Below, in pieces: positions 47,160-56,412 of a stretch of 64,000 bases of DNA. Location: the NCBI RefSeq assembly GCF_017255185.1, contig NZ_JAFKCZ010000012.1:97314-161313 (forward strand), read 5' to 3'. Source of the stretch: Parahaliea mediterranea (GTDB taxonomy: Bacteria > Pseudomonadota > Gammaproteobacteria > Pseudomonadales > Halieaceae). The translations under genes were made by a program, and so were the position numbers. The notes beneath the pieces were generated by a model, which saw only the letters and a program-made list of their open reading frames with translations, made no database searches and was not told where the DNA came from. Position 1 is the stretch's first letter. Each line of letters begins with the position of its first letter.

Positions 47160-48488
47160 TCAATCCACCGCCGGCAGTGCCGCGCAGCGCAGCGTGGCCA
47201 GCGCCGCCACACCCGCCAGCAGCGCCAGCACGCTGGCGGTGCCGAAAGCCGTGTCCACCCAACCCAGGGCGGCGCCGCTGAACAGGAACAGCCCGATCAC
47301 GGTATTGCTCACCGCCGTGTACTGCGCGCGGTTGTCGCCGGTGGCCATGTCCACCAGGTAGGTCTTGCGGCCCACCCGCGCTCCCTGGTGGGCCACCGCC
47401 GCCACGAACAGCAGCGCCCCCGCCACCAGCGGCAAGCCAAGCCAGCTGGCATGCCAGGCCGCCAGCGCCAGTGTTGCCAGCATCAGCAACAGGGACAGCG
47501 CCGCGGCGGCGGCCATCACCCGCTGCGACTGGCGGTCGGACCAACGCCCCCAGAGCGGCCCCGACACCAGGCCGGCGGCACCCTCCGCCAGCAGCAGCGC
47601 GGCGAAGCCCGCGGTGCCGGAGCGGGCATTTTGCTGAATCAGCACCACCAGGTAGGGAATGGCGAAGGCGGTGGAAACCAGCAGCATGCGCGCCACCACA
47701 AAGCGCCGGAACCGCGGGTCGCTGCGCAGCAGGTCCAGGCTGCGCAGGGCTTCGGTAAAGGCATTGCCCCCACCGCCGGTGGCGCCGGGCACTTCCGGGA
47801 CACCGGCATAGATGGCCGCGGCGGCGAACCACAACAGCGCCGACAGGCCGAGGATCGCCGCGAACAGGCCGGGACCCGCCAGCGACTGGCCGCCGGGCAG
47901 AACCGCCGGCGCCAACATCAGTACCGCCGCCACCAACAGGGTCACCGCGCCCGATACCGAGGCGGCGAGGCCGGTGAGCCTGCCGCGGCGCGTTTTCGAC
48001 ACGGTTTTGCCCAGCACATCCTTGGCGGCGACGGAGCACACGCCGCGGGACAGACTGAACAACGCCAGCAGGCCGATCACCGCCACCCCCAGCGCCGCCC
48101 CCTCCAGCAACAGTACCGCGGCCACCATCAGCACCAGGCACGCGCCCTGCCCCATGCTGCCCCAGACCCAAAAAGTCTTGCGGATCGGATGCCGGCGTAC
48201 CGCCTGGGCGACAAACAGTTGCGGCAACAGTGACAGCGACTCGCGCACCGGCACCAACAGGGCGATGAAGACCGCCGGCGCGCCCAGCGACGACAGCATC
48301 CAGGCCAGCACCAGGCGGCTGCTGGTCAGGGCGTCCCCCAGTTTGGTGCAGGTCTGCGCGGCGAGTTGCCGGGTGAAGGCGAGAGGCTGGCCGCTACAGG
48401 CCGCCTCGGGGATGTCCCGGCATACCCGCGCGTCCTCTTCCTCCACCAGGACGCTGTACACACGTTCGGAAAATGCCGGTTTGTTCAT
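47160..48488 (-). CDS. MFS transporter
   Basis: About 442 residues with twelve hydrophobic segments in two halves and an N-terminal cytosolic stretch of about 50 residues (CRDIPEAACSGQPLAFTRQLAAQTCTKLGDALT). MFS loop residues between TM2 and TM3 look degenerate (AVRRHPIRKTFW), and SRGVCSVAAKDVLGKTVSKTRRGRLTGL resembles the signature of drug- or metabolite-type permeases related to YfcJ or Bcr. ATG 48488 is better spaced than 48491 from AGGGA. Substrate unknown; divergent from the TPR-sulfotransferase gene. Confidence 0.8.
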   Translation of the reverse strand: MNKPAFSERVYSVLVEEEDARVCRDIPEAACSGQPLAFTRQLAAQTCTKLGDALTSSRLVLAWMLSSLGAPAVFIALLVPVRESLSLLPQLFVAQAVRRHPIRKTFWVWGSMGQGACLVLMVAAVLLLEGAALGVAVIGLLALFSLSRGVCSVAAKDVLGKTVSKTRRGRLTGLAASVSGAVTLLVAAVLMLAPAVLPGGQSLAGPGLFAAILGLSALLWFAAAAIYAGVPEVPGATGGGGNAFTEALRSLDLLRSDPRFRRFVVARMLLVSTAFAIPYLVVLIQQNARSGTAGFAALLLAEGAAGLVSGPLWGRWSDRQSQRVMAAAAALSLLLMLATLALAAWHASWLGLPLVAGALLFVAAVAHQGARVGRKTYLVDMATGDNRAQYTAVSNTVIGLFLFSGAALGWVDTAFGTASVLALLAGVAALATLRCAALPAVD

Positions 48489-48761
48489 CATTGTCCCTGA
48501 CTACGTGGAGTGACCCGCGCCGGATTGGCGCCCCGCGCTCCAGCGATTCTGCAATGCCGCGTCGCCTCGCGGCAAGTTCGCGGCCGGGCACGGGGTGACT
48601 GCCGCGGCCGCTGGCTGGCATAATCGGGAGCCGCCCCGCCGCCGTGCGCCGCGCCAGCGGCGGCAAACGCCACACGCGGGGGCGCGTCGCCGCCCTCGTC
48701 CCCGGCGGCGACTGGCACGCGGCCGGAGCTTCCGCCCTTACCCATAGCGATAAGAGTCGAC

Positions 48762-50366
48762 ATGAATCGAGCCCAAACACCCGCCACCGCCCCCTGGATG
48801 CAAGACACCCTGCGCCAGGGTTACACCGCCCTGGGCCGCGGCGACCACCGCGGCGCCGCCGAATGCTGCCGCAAGCTGCTGTCCGCCAGGCCCGACCTCG
48901 CCGAGGCCCACTTCCTGGTGGGACTGGTGGCCCAGGACGGCAACGACCTGCGCACCGCGGTACAGGGATTCGGCTCGGTGACCAAACTGGACCCGTCACA
49001 CGGCGCCGCCTGGGCGCAACTCGCGCGGCTGTTCATGCGCATGGGGCATGTGAATCGCGCCGACGACGCCCTCGCCAAAGCGGTGCAACACCAGGACGGC
49101 AATCCCGTGGTGCAGGATGCCATCGCCACCGTGTACAGCCAGCTGGGCGACCAGCAGGAGTCCGCCGCGTGGCTGGAGCGGGCGCTGCGACAACAGCCGG
49201 ACAACCTGCCCCTGCTGGTTAACCGCGCCAACAACCAGATGTTCCTGGGCGACTTCGACGCCGCCGAGGACTGCCTGCGGCGCGCCCTGGCGGTGAACCC
49301 CCGCAACGCCAATGCGCATTGGCTGCTGTCCAACCTGCGCAAGGCCGACGATCGCGAACACGTGGAGCAACTGCGCGGCCTGCTCGCCGACAACCCGGGC
49401 AACCCCCGCGACCTCGCCTACCTGAACTACGGCCTGGGCAAGGAATTGGAGGACCTCGGCGAATGGCCCGCCGCCTTCGAGGCTTTCGCCGCCGGCGCCG
49501 CGGCGCGCCGGCGCACACTCGATTACGACGAAGCCGCGGAAGTGGCCATGTTCGACGCGCTACAGGAGGTGCTCACCCGGCAATGGCTGGACGCGCGACC
49601 CGCCGGCTGCCCGGACCCGTCGCCGATCTTCATTGTCGGCCAACCGCGCACCGGCACGACCCTGGTGGAGCGCATCATCACCAGTCACTCCCAGGTGCAT
49701 TCAGCGGGCGAACTGCGGCAGTTCGACGGCGCCATCCGCCGCCTGGTCAACTACCGCGGCAACGCGCGCCACAGCGCGGCGCTCGCCCACGCCGCCAGCG
49801 ACATCGACATGCGGCGCCTGGGCGAGGCCTACCTCAGTACCAGCCGCAAGCTGCGCGGCGAACTGCCGCGCTTCGTCGACAAGCTGCCCACCAATTACCG
49901 CTACCTGCCGCTGATCCTGGCGGCGCTGCCCCGGGCCAAGATCATCCACCTGCGTCGCGACCCCATGGACGCCTGTTTCGCCAGCTTCAAGCAGCTGTTC
50001 GCCGACGCCTACCCCCACTCCTACGACCAGGCGGAAATGGCGCGCCACCACGCGCGCTACTACCGCATGATGGCATGCTGGCGCGATCGCTTTGGCGAAC
50101 GCTTCCTCGAGCTGCGCTACGAGGACGTGGCCGCGAATCCGGAACCCCACGCCAGGACGCTGCTGGAATTCCTTGAACTCCCCTGGGAGGACGCCTGCCT
50201 GGATTTCCATCGCCAGCAAGGGGCGGTCACCACCGCCAGCGTGGTGCAGGTGCGAGAGGCGGCCCACACCCGCTCGGTGGGGCGCTGGCATCGCTACGAA
50301 ACACAGCTGGCGCCGCTGCGCCAGGCGCTGACGGCGCTGGACATCCCCCTCGAGACCGGCAGCTGA
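48762..50366 (+). CDS. TPR-repeat sulfotransferase family protein
   Basis: 534 residues. N-terminal half (about 1-250) has tetratricopeptide repeats (GDHRGAAECCRKLLSARPDLAEAHF..., GQDQQESAAWLERALRQQPDN style helices). The C-terminal half is a Sulfotransfer_3-type domain with the PAPS 5'-phosphosulfate loop QPRTGTTLVERI starting at Q294 and the 3'-phosphate region KIIHLRRDPMDACFASFKQLF. It probably transfers sulfate from PAPS to a protein, lipid or glycan. No PAPS synthesis genes are near. Terminated by a strong hairpin at 50405. Acceptor unknown. The gap before it (48489-48761) shows only a possible CATAAT -10 near 48619. Confidence 0.88.
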   Translation: MNRAQTPATAPWMQDTLRQGYTALGRGDHRGAAECCRKLLSARPDLAEAHFLVGLVAQDGNDLRTAVQGFGSVTKLDPSHGAAWAQLARLFMRMGHVNRADDALAKAVQHQDGNPVVQDAIATVYSQLGDQQESAAWLERALRQQPDNLPLLVNRANNQMFLGDFDAAEDCLRRALAVNPRNANAHWLLSNLRKADDREHVEQLRGLLADNPGNPRDLAYLNYGLGKELEDLGEWPAAFEAFAAGAAARRRTLDYDEAAEVAMFDALQEVLTRQWLDARPAGCPDPSPIFIVGQPRTGTTLVERIITSHSQVHSAGELRQFDGAIRRLVNYRGNARHSAALAHAASDIDMRRLGEAYLSTSRKLRGELPRFVDKLPTNYRYLPLILAALPRAKIIHLRRDPMDACFASFKQLFADAYPHSYDQAEMARHHARYYRMMACWRDRFGERFLELRYEDVAANPEPHARTLLEFLELPWEDACLDFHRQQGAVTTASVVQVREAAHTRSVGRWHRYETQLAPLRQALTALDIPLETGS

Positions 50367-50404
50367 CCCGCCGCCCCGGGCACGGCTCTCGCCCCCCTTC
50401 GACG

Positions 50405-50431
50405 CCTACCCCCAAGGGGGTAGGGGTTTTT
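50405..50431 (+). terminator. Rho-independent terminator after the TPR-sulfotransferase
   Basis: Perfect 9-bp stem CCTACCCCC / GGGGGTAGG with AA loop, followed by GGTTTTT. Confidence 0.85.
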
Positions 50432-50487
50432 GTGCCCGGCGTATTGCATTGCCCCGGTCGATTTCGTAGCCTGAAATCCGCCCGATT

Positions 50488-50537
50488 GGGCTAAACCAAA
50501 AACATGACTTAAAGCTGTACAACAGCAGGTTTAGCCC
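50488..50537. promoter_or_regulatory. Perfect 10-bp inverted repeat upstream of TonB receptor cluster
   Basis: GGGCTAAACC (50488-50497) and GGTTTAGCCC (50528-50537) separated by 30 bp, in the 308-bp gap after the sulfotransferase terminator. The sequence between and after is AT-rich, so this looks like a promoter region with a regulator or pair of half-sites. The rest of the gap (50432-50674) holds no ORF or RNA gene that I can see. Confidence 0.5.
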
Positions 50538-50633
50538 GCCGAAATGACGATAAATGCAATATAACGTTTCGGGTGGGAAGTGATGACGCCCGCGACAATC
50601 AGTCTATGCCCCCGCCCCTCGAGGGACCGGGGT

Positions 50634-50663
50634 CGTGTTCTCGATAGACGTGTTCTCGATAGA
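50634..50663. repeat. Perfect 15-bp tandem duplication just before the TonB receptor
   Basis: Two exact adjacent copies of CGTGTTCTCGATAGA end 11 bases before the ATG and directly abut the GAGGGGGAG ribosome-binding site. Could vary in copy number and affect translation, or simply be a small local duplication. Confidence 0.8.
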
Positions 50664-50674
50664 GAGGGGGAGTC

Positions 50675-53122
50675 ATGAGCAAGAATCCATTGCAACGCGG
50701 CCGGCCAGTGTCCGCGCCACTATACCGTCCGCCACGCAGCCCGCGACGCGGCCTCGCCGCTGCCGTTTCCGCGGCGCTGGTGGCCGGCTCCGCCCAGGCG
50801 CAGCAATTGGAGGAGGTGATCGTCACCGCCACCAAGCGCGCGGAATCGGTGATGGACGTGCCGCTGGCGGTCACCGCCCTGTCCGGCGATTTCGTGCGCG
50901 ACGTCAATCTCGACGACGTCAAGGACCTGGTGTTCTTTACTCCGGGCGTAACCGGCAATTCCAAGGACAGCTTCCTCGACTCCATCGCGGTGCGCGGCAT
51001 TGTCACCAACGACTTCGGCAACGGCGGCGACCCCTCCCTCGGCGTGTACAAGAACGGTTTCTACCAGGGGCGCAATGGCTCCGGGGTGACCAGCCTGTAC
51101 GACCTGGAGCGATCGGAATTTCTGCGGGGGCCCCAAGGCTTTCTATTTGGCCGCAACTCCATCGCTGGCGCACTCAATATCATTACCCGCAAACCCACCC
51201 AGGGCGAAAGCGAAACCTATCTCGATCTGCGTATCGCGGAACGCGACATTCTTCGCGTCGAGGGCGGCACGAACTTCGATGTCACCAATGACTTGGCCAT
51301 TCGCGTAGCGGGCTTCTACTCCACCGAGGGCGGCTATGTCGACAATGAAATCACCGGAAAGGAACACATTGAACACGACAAGGCCGGTATTCGAGTCACG
51401 GGCTCGTATGACGCGGGTGGCGCGCTGACAGCCAACCTGTACCTTGAATACGAAGACCGCGATCAGTCGGGCACGATTTACCGCGCGACCGGAAAAGGTC
51501 CGTCCTATCAGTTCCTGGAAGACATCTACGGCGATATCCCGCTGCCGGGAGACTTCCGCGACGTGCGCATTGACGAGCCCCGCAACGGCATTATCGACAA
51601 CGGCGAAATCTGGAGCGTCGGCCTCGATGTCAACTACGACCTGGGCTGGGCCACCCTGACCTCGCTGACCGGCTACAAGGACCACGACTACCACTACACC
51701 GAGGACTTCGACGCCACCGCGATCACCATCTTCAACTACGAGCAGATCCAGTCCGGGGAGTACTTCGAGCAGGAACTGCGCCTGACCTCCCAGAACGAGG
51801 GCATGTTCAACTGGTACGCCGGTGTGTCCTACTACCGGGAGGAAATCGACACCGAATTTCTCGGCCAGCAGGACGAGGACCTGTATTGCAACGTGTATTG
51901 GGGCCAAGCCTGCGAGGACGTTTTCGACTACTACAACAACATCTACTACGACGGCGCCTACGCCTACATCCTCTACGACTACTGGGGCACCTATCAATGG
52001 ACCCCGAGCCCCAACGGCCTGATCGACGACTGGAACCGCACCAAGGGCACCTTCTCCGGCTGGGCGGCCTATATCGACCTGCAGTTCCAGTTCTCCGAGC
52101 AGTGGGATGCCGCCATCGGCGTACGCTACAACGACGACGAAAAAGAGATGTCGCAAGAGGTGCTGGCCGGCCGCAACCAGAGCATTCTCGGCCAGGTGGT
52201 ACAGACCGGCTTTACCACGCCGCAAGGCCCGGTATCCGATACCCAGTCCTGGAGTGAACCCACCTATCGGGCGGTCGTCAATTGGCATCCCGGGGATGAT
52301 CAACTGCTGTATTTCAGCATCACCAATGGCTACAAACAAGGCGGCTACAACAGCTATTCAGTCGATCCCGGCGGTCCATTCAGCGGCGTCGAAGCCCTTC
52401 CCGGCGTGCATGTACCGTCGACCTTTGACGCCGAAACCGTGGTTTCCTACGAAATCGGGTACAAGGGTAGCCAGTGGGACGGCATGAGCCAACTGCAGTT
52501 AACGGCGTTCTATTACGAGTATGAGGATCTTCAAGCCACTTGCAGCGAACCGGGCTCCCCGGTGGTTGTGGTATGCAACACCGGTGAGGTGAAGGGCCAG
52601 GGACTGGAGGGCAACTGGAATCTGGCGCTGTCGGATAACTGGCAATTGGGCGTGGGCTTTTCCTGGTTCGACAGCGAAGGCAGCGGCATCGAGGCGTTTT
52701 GTAGTGGCGGCGAGGAATGGCTCGACGATGCCTCGGCCTGCGAGGGCTCGCCAATCCCGGGCGTGCCGGAATACACCGCGTTCGCAAGCTTGAATGGCAA
52801 CTATCCGCTGGACAACGGCGAGTTGTTCGGCAACGTTGTTGCCAGCTGGGAAGATGGCGCCCCCGCTGATTGGGAGCCGTCAAATGCCATAACCCGCGCC
52901 GCCGGTTGGCGCGAAGTCGGCGAGTATACCGAAGTGCAAGCCACCGCGGGTTATCGCTCGCCGACTGGCTGGGCCCTGGCGCTTTACGTCGAAAACCTGT
53001 TCGACGACGAGTACTACGACAGCGGCAACGGCATTACATCCGCCTCTTCCCCCTACGTACAATCGGACATCGGCCCCAGCCGCCCGCGCACCGTGGGCCT
53101 GCGCTTTTCCTACGGACTCTGA
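50675..53122 (+). CDS. TonB-dependent outer membrane receptor (amine/polyamine cluster)
   Basis: 815 residues. Signal peptide ending at SAQAQ, TonB box LEEVIVTATKR, plug with SIAVRGIVTNDFGNGGDPSLGVYKNGFYQG and ERSEFLRGPQGFLFGRNSIAGALNIITRKP, then a barrel with a C-terminal ..GPSRPRTVGLRFSYGL. This is the long-barrel receptor type common in marine gammaproteobacteria. AGAGGGGGAGTC precedes the ATG. It is the first gene of a close-packed group with an amine-oxidoreductase-like protein, an NhaC antiporter and a cupin, so it is a candidate uptake port for polyamine or a related molecule. Confidence 0.92.
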   Translation: MSKNPLQRGRPVSAPLYRPPRSPRRGLAAAVSAALVAGSAQAQQLEEVIVTATKRAESVMDVPLAVTALSGDFVRDVNLDDVKDLVFFTPGVTGNSKDSFLDSIAVRGIVTNDFGNGGDPSLGVYKNGFYQGRNGSGVTSLYDLERSEFLRGPQGFLFGRNSIAGALNIITRKPTQGESETYLDLRIAERDILRVEGGTNFDVTNDLAIRVAGFYSTEGGYVDNEITGKEHIEHDKAGIRVTGSYDAGGALTANLYLEYEDRDQSGTIYRATGKGPSYQFLEDIYGDIPLPGDFRDVRIDEPRNGIIDNGEIWSVGLDVNYDLGWATLTSLTGYKDHDYHYTEDFDATAITIFNYEQIQSGEYFEQELRLTSQNEGMFNWYAGVSYYREEIDTEFLGQQDEDLYCNVYWGQACEDVFDYYNNIYYDGAYAYILYDYWGTYQWTPSPNGLIDDWNRTKGTFSGWAAYIDLQFQFSEQWDAAIGVRYNDDEKEMSQEVLAGRNQSILGQVVQTGFTTPQGPVSDTQSWSEPTYRAVVNWHPGDDQLLYFSITNGYKQGGYNSYSVDPGGPFSGVEALPGVHVPSTFDAETVVSYEIGYKGSQWDGMSQLQLTAFYYEYEDLQATCSEPGSPVVVVCNTGEVKGQGLEGNWNLALSDNWQLGVGFSWFDSEGSGIEAFCSGGEEWLDDASACEGSPIPGVPEYTAFASLNGNYPLDNGELFGNVVASWEDGAPADWEPSNAITRAAGWREVGEYTEVQATAGYRSPTGWALALYVENLFDDEYYDSGNGITSASSPYVQSDIGPSRPRTVGLRFSYGL

Positions 53123-53132
53123 CGGGGCGGGT

Positions 53133-55019
53133 ATGTCGAAACTACTGCACATCACCCGCCGGGACTTTCTCGGCGGGCTGGCGCTTGGCGCTTCCGCCGC
53201 CGGCCTCGGACCGCTGCGCGGCATGGCCGCGCCGGCGGAATCCGGCGGCGCCGATTACCCGCCATCCCTCACCGGCATGCGCGGCAGCCACCCGGGCTCC
53301 TTCGAGGTCGCCCACTCGGTGGCCTGGGCGGGCAAGCGCTACCCGGCGCCGGCGCGGCTCACCGATCCGGTTTACGATCTCGTGGTGGTGGGCGGCGGTA
53401 TTTCCGGCCTCGCCGCGGCCCACTTCTACCGCCAGAAAATGGGACCCGGGGCCAGTATCCTGATCCTCGACAACCACGATGACTTCGGCGGTCACGCCAA
53501 GCGCAACGAGTTCAACGTCGATGGCGAGCAGCTGATTGGCTACGGCGGCAGCCAGTCCATCGACACCCCCGGCAGCTACTCCCCCGCCGCCGCGCAACTG
53601 CTGCGCGACGTGGGCATCCACACCGACCGCTTCTACGAGTATTTCGACCGGGAATTCTCTGACCGCCACAAGCTACAGCGCGGCCTGTACTTCAGCGAGG
53701 CCAGCTACGGGCGCCACGCGGTGGCCGCGGAGCTGCGGCGGGACGGCTCGCCGGAAGCCGCCGCCCACAACGCGGCGCAGGTGGCGCGCTACCCGCTGGA
53801 CGCGGCCTCGCGCACGGCCCTGCTGCAACTGCTCGACGCACCGCGGGACGTCCTGGCGCCACGCACCCGCGAACAGAAGATCGACTACCTGCGCGGCATC
53901 ACCTACCGCGACTTTTTGCTGGATCACGCGGGCGTGCCCGAGCCGGTCTACCTGCTGCTGCGCGACAACATACGCGGCTGGTGGGGCGTGGGCTGGGACG
54001 CCCAGTCCGCCCTCGAGGCGGCGCGCATGGGCATGCCCGGCACCGCCGCCCTCGACCTCGGGGAGATCGACGCCAACGGCGAGCCGGAGCGCGACGAGCC
54101 CTACATTTTCCACTTCCCCGACGGCAACGCCGGGGTCGCCCGCGCCCTGGTGCGCGCCCTGCTGCCCGACGCCATTCCCGGCAGCAGCATGGAAGACCTG
54201 GTGCTGGCCCGGGCGGACTACGGCAAACTGGACCTCGCCGGGTCCAACTGCCGCATCCGCCTCAACAGCACCGCGGTCGATGTGCGGCACACCGCGGACC
54301 AACGCCACGTGGACATCACCTACGTCAACCGGGGCAATGTCCACCGCGTGCGCGGCAGGCACACCGTGCTCGCCTGCTACAACGACATCATTCCCCACAT
54401 CTGCCCGGAGCTGCCCGCCGAGCAGCGCGAGGCCATCGACTACTCCACCAAGGTGCCGCTGGTGTACATGAGCGTCGCGGTGCGCAACTGGCGCGCCTTC
54501 GCCGAACTGGGTTACAGCAGTTTCAGCATTCCCCGGCCGCAGATGATGCATTCCATCGGCCTGGACTTCCCGGTGAGCATGGGCGGCTACCGCTACGCCG
54601 GCAACCCGGACCGCCCCACGGTGCTGCACGGTTCCTACGTACCCTGCGCGCCGGACCGCGGGCTCTCCGCGAGGGAGCAGCACGTCATCGGCCGCCGCGC
54701 GGTGTACGAAACCTCCTTCGCGCAATTCGAGGCGCACATCGTCGACACCCTGGGCGGCGCCCTGGCCGGCGGCGGCTTCGACCCGGAGCGGGACATCGCC
54801 GCCATTACGGTCAATCGCTGGCCCCACGGCTACGCCTACGAATACAACGAGTATTCCGACCCGCCGGAATACGGGCCCGATAACGGCCCCCACCTGCTGG
54901 GGGCGCGGCAGTTGGGCCGCATCTCCATCGCCAACTCCGACGCCGCGGCCTACGCCTTCGTCGACGGCGCCATCGACGCCGCCTGGCGCGCCACCGGCGA
55001 ACAACTGGGGGTCGCGTGA
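53133..55019 (+). CDS. Tat-exported FAD-dependent oxidoreductase, spermidine dehydrogenase (SpdH)-like
   Basis: 628 residues. The N-terminal RRDFLGGLALGASA twin-arginine signal (R9-R10) points to Tat export. FAD-binding VVVGGGISGLAAA begins at residue 85 after YPPSLTGMRGSHPGSFEVAH, and the DNHDDFGGHAKRNEF segment and C-terminal ...HLLGARQLGRISIANSDAAAYAFVDGAIDAAW follow. These match what I recall of the spermidine dehydrogenase family from Pseudomonas, which oxidises spermidine to 1,3-diaminopropane and 4-aminobutyraldehyde. That recollection, not an alignment, is the basis. Overlaps the next ORF's ATG as TGATG. Confidence 0.78.
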   Translation: MSKLLHITRRDFLGGLALGASAAGLGPLRGMAAPAESGGADYPPSLTGMRGSHPGSFEVAHSVAWAGKRYPAPARLTDPVYDLVVVGGGISGLAAAHFYRQKMGPGASILILDNHDDFGGHAKRNEFNVDGEQLIGYGGSQSIDTPGSYSPAAAQLLRDVGIHTDRFYEYFDREFSDRHKLQRGLYFSEASYGRHAVAAELRRDGSPEAAAHNAAQVARYPLDAASRTALLQLLDAPRDVLAPRTREQKIDYLRGITYRDFLLDHAGVPEPVYLLLRDNIRGWWGVGWDAQSALEAARMGMPGTAALDLGEIDANGEPERDEPYIFHFPDGNAGVARALVRALLPDAIPGSSMEDLVLARADYGKLDLAGSNCRIRLNSTAVDVRHTADQRHVDITYVNRGNVHRVRGRHTVLACYNDIIPHICPELPAEQREAIDYSTKVPLVYMSVAVRNWRAFAELGYSSFSIPRPQMMHSIGLDFPVSMGGYRYAGNPDRPTVLHGSYVPCAPDRGLSAREQHVIGRRAVYETSFAQFEAHIVDTLGGALAGGGFDPERDIAAITVNRWPHGYAYEYNEYSDPPEYGPDNGPHLLGARQLGRISIANSDAAAYAFVDGAIDAAWRATGEQLGVA

Positions 55020-56386
55020 TGGAAGCCAGCGGTACCCTGCTCTCCCTGCTGCCCACCGCCCTGGTCTTCGTGCTGGCGGTGTGGACCCGGCGCCCCATCG
55101 AGTCGCTGATCTGCGGTGGCCTCGCGGGGCTGGGCATGCTGCACGGGGCGGACTTTGTCAGTGGCTTCGCCGACACCTCCCTGCGCGTACTCACCGACGA
55201 GGACGTGGCCTGGGTAATCCTGGTCTGCGGTTTCATGGGCAGCCTGATCGCCCTGCTGATCCGCACCGGCTCCACCAGCGCCTTTACCGCGGCGCTGGCG
55301 GACCGGGTGAGCACCGCCCGCGGTGCCCTGCTCACCACCTGGGGCCTGGGCATCTTCATGTTCGTGGACGACTACCTGAATTCCCTGGCGGTGGGCGCGG
55401 CGATGCGCAACCTGACCGACAAGTTCCGGGTATCGCGGGAGAAGCTCGCCTACGTGGTCGACTCCACCGCCGCGCCGATCAGCGTCATCATCCCCTATTC
55501 CACCTGGGGCGCTTTCTTCGGCGGCCTGCTGGTGGCCAACGGCCTGGCCGGGGAAGGCCAGGGCCTGGCGGTATACATCTCGGCGATTCCCTACATGTTC
55601 TACGCCTGGGTGGCGGTGATCCTGGTGCCGGTGGCCATCTGCGGCGGACTGCCGGCCCTGGGACCGATGAAGGCCGCCGAGCAACGGGCGCGGGAGACCG
55701 GCGTGACCGTGCCACCGGAGGCGGCGCACATTGAGCGCGCCAACCAGGCGGTGCAGCCCAAGCCCGGCATTCGCCCGCGGGTGTGGCTGTTTGTGTTGCC
55801 GATGCTGACCCTGGTGGGCACCACCATGGCCTTCGACAACGACTTCCTGATCGGCATCTACATCACCCTCGGGGCGACCGTGGCCATCGTGCTGGGGCTG
55901 CGCCTGCTGGATCTGCACGAAACCTTCGACACCGTCATCGATGGCTTCAAGACCATGATCGAGCCACTGGCGGTACTGGTGGCGGCCTTTATCCTCAAGG
56001 ACGTGAACGACGCCCTGGGCCTGCCGGCCTATGTGGTGTCGACCATGGAGCCGCTGCTGACCGCCGAGCTGCTACCCGCTGCGATCTTCGTCAGCATGGG
56101 CCTGGTGTCCTTCATGACCGGCTCCAACTGGGGGGTATTCGTGATCGTGCTGCCCATCGTCACCAGCCTCGCGCACAATCTGGGCGCCGACATGACCCTG
56201 GTGATCGGCGCCACGCTCTCGGCCAGCACCTTCGGCAGCCACGCCTGTTTCTACTCCGACGCCACCGTGCTGACCGCCCAGGCCACCGGCTGCACGCCGC
56301 TGCAACACGCCCTGACCCAGATTCCCTACGCGCTGATTGCCGCGCTGATCACCGTGATCGGCTACCTGGGCATCGCCTACCTGTAG
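55019..56386 (+). CDS. NhaC-family Na+/H+ antiporter-like transporter
   Basis: 455 residues with about eleven hydrophobic segments (SLLPTALVFVLAVWTRRP, VAWVILVCGFMGSLIALL, and GLGIFMFVDDYLNSLAVGAAM with the paired-Asp DDYLNSL). NhaC-family members exchange sodium, protons or amino acids such as arginine/ornithine. Start is taken at ATG 55019 because TGATG joins it to the preceding gene; GTG 55016 is an alternative. In this cluster it could carry an oxidised amine product or counter-ion. Substrate not determined. Confidence 0.82.
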   Translation: MEASGTLLSLLPTALVFVLAVWTRRPIESLICGGLAGLGMLHGADFVSGFADTSLRVLTDEDVAWVILVCGFMGSLIALLIRTGSTSAFTAALADRVSTARGALLTTWGLGIFMFVDDYLNSLAVGAAMRNLTDKFRVSREKLAYVVDSTAAPISVIIPYSTWGAFFGGLLVANGLAGEGQGLAVYISAIPYMFYAWVAVILVPVAICGGLPALGPMKAAEQRARETGVTVPPEAAHIERANQAVQPKPGIRPRVWLFVLPMLTLVGTTMAFDNDFLIGIYITLGATVAIVLGLRLLDLHETFDTVIDGFKTMIEPLAVLVAAFILKDVNDALGLPAYVVSTMEPLLTAELLPAAIFVSMGLVSFMTGSNWGVFVIVLPIVTSLAHNLGADMTLVIGATLSASTFGSHACFYSDATVLTAQATGCTPLQHALTQIPYALIAALITVIGYLGIAYL

Positions 56387-56412
56387 CCATCAGCCAACAC
56401 AAGGAGAGCTCC

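Noticed and set aside
50634..50663. CRISPR or VNTR array at the TonB receptor start
   Set aside because: Only two copies of a 15-bp unit with no spacers.
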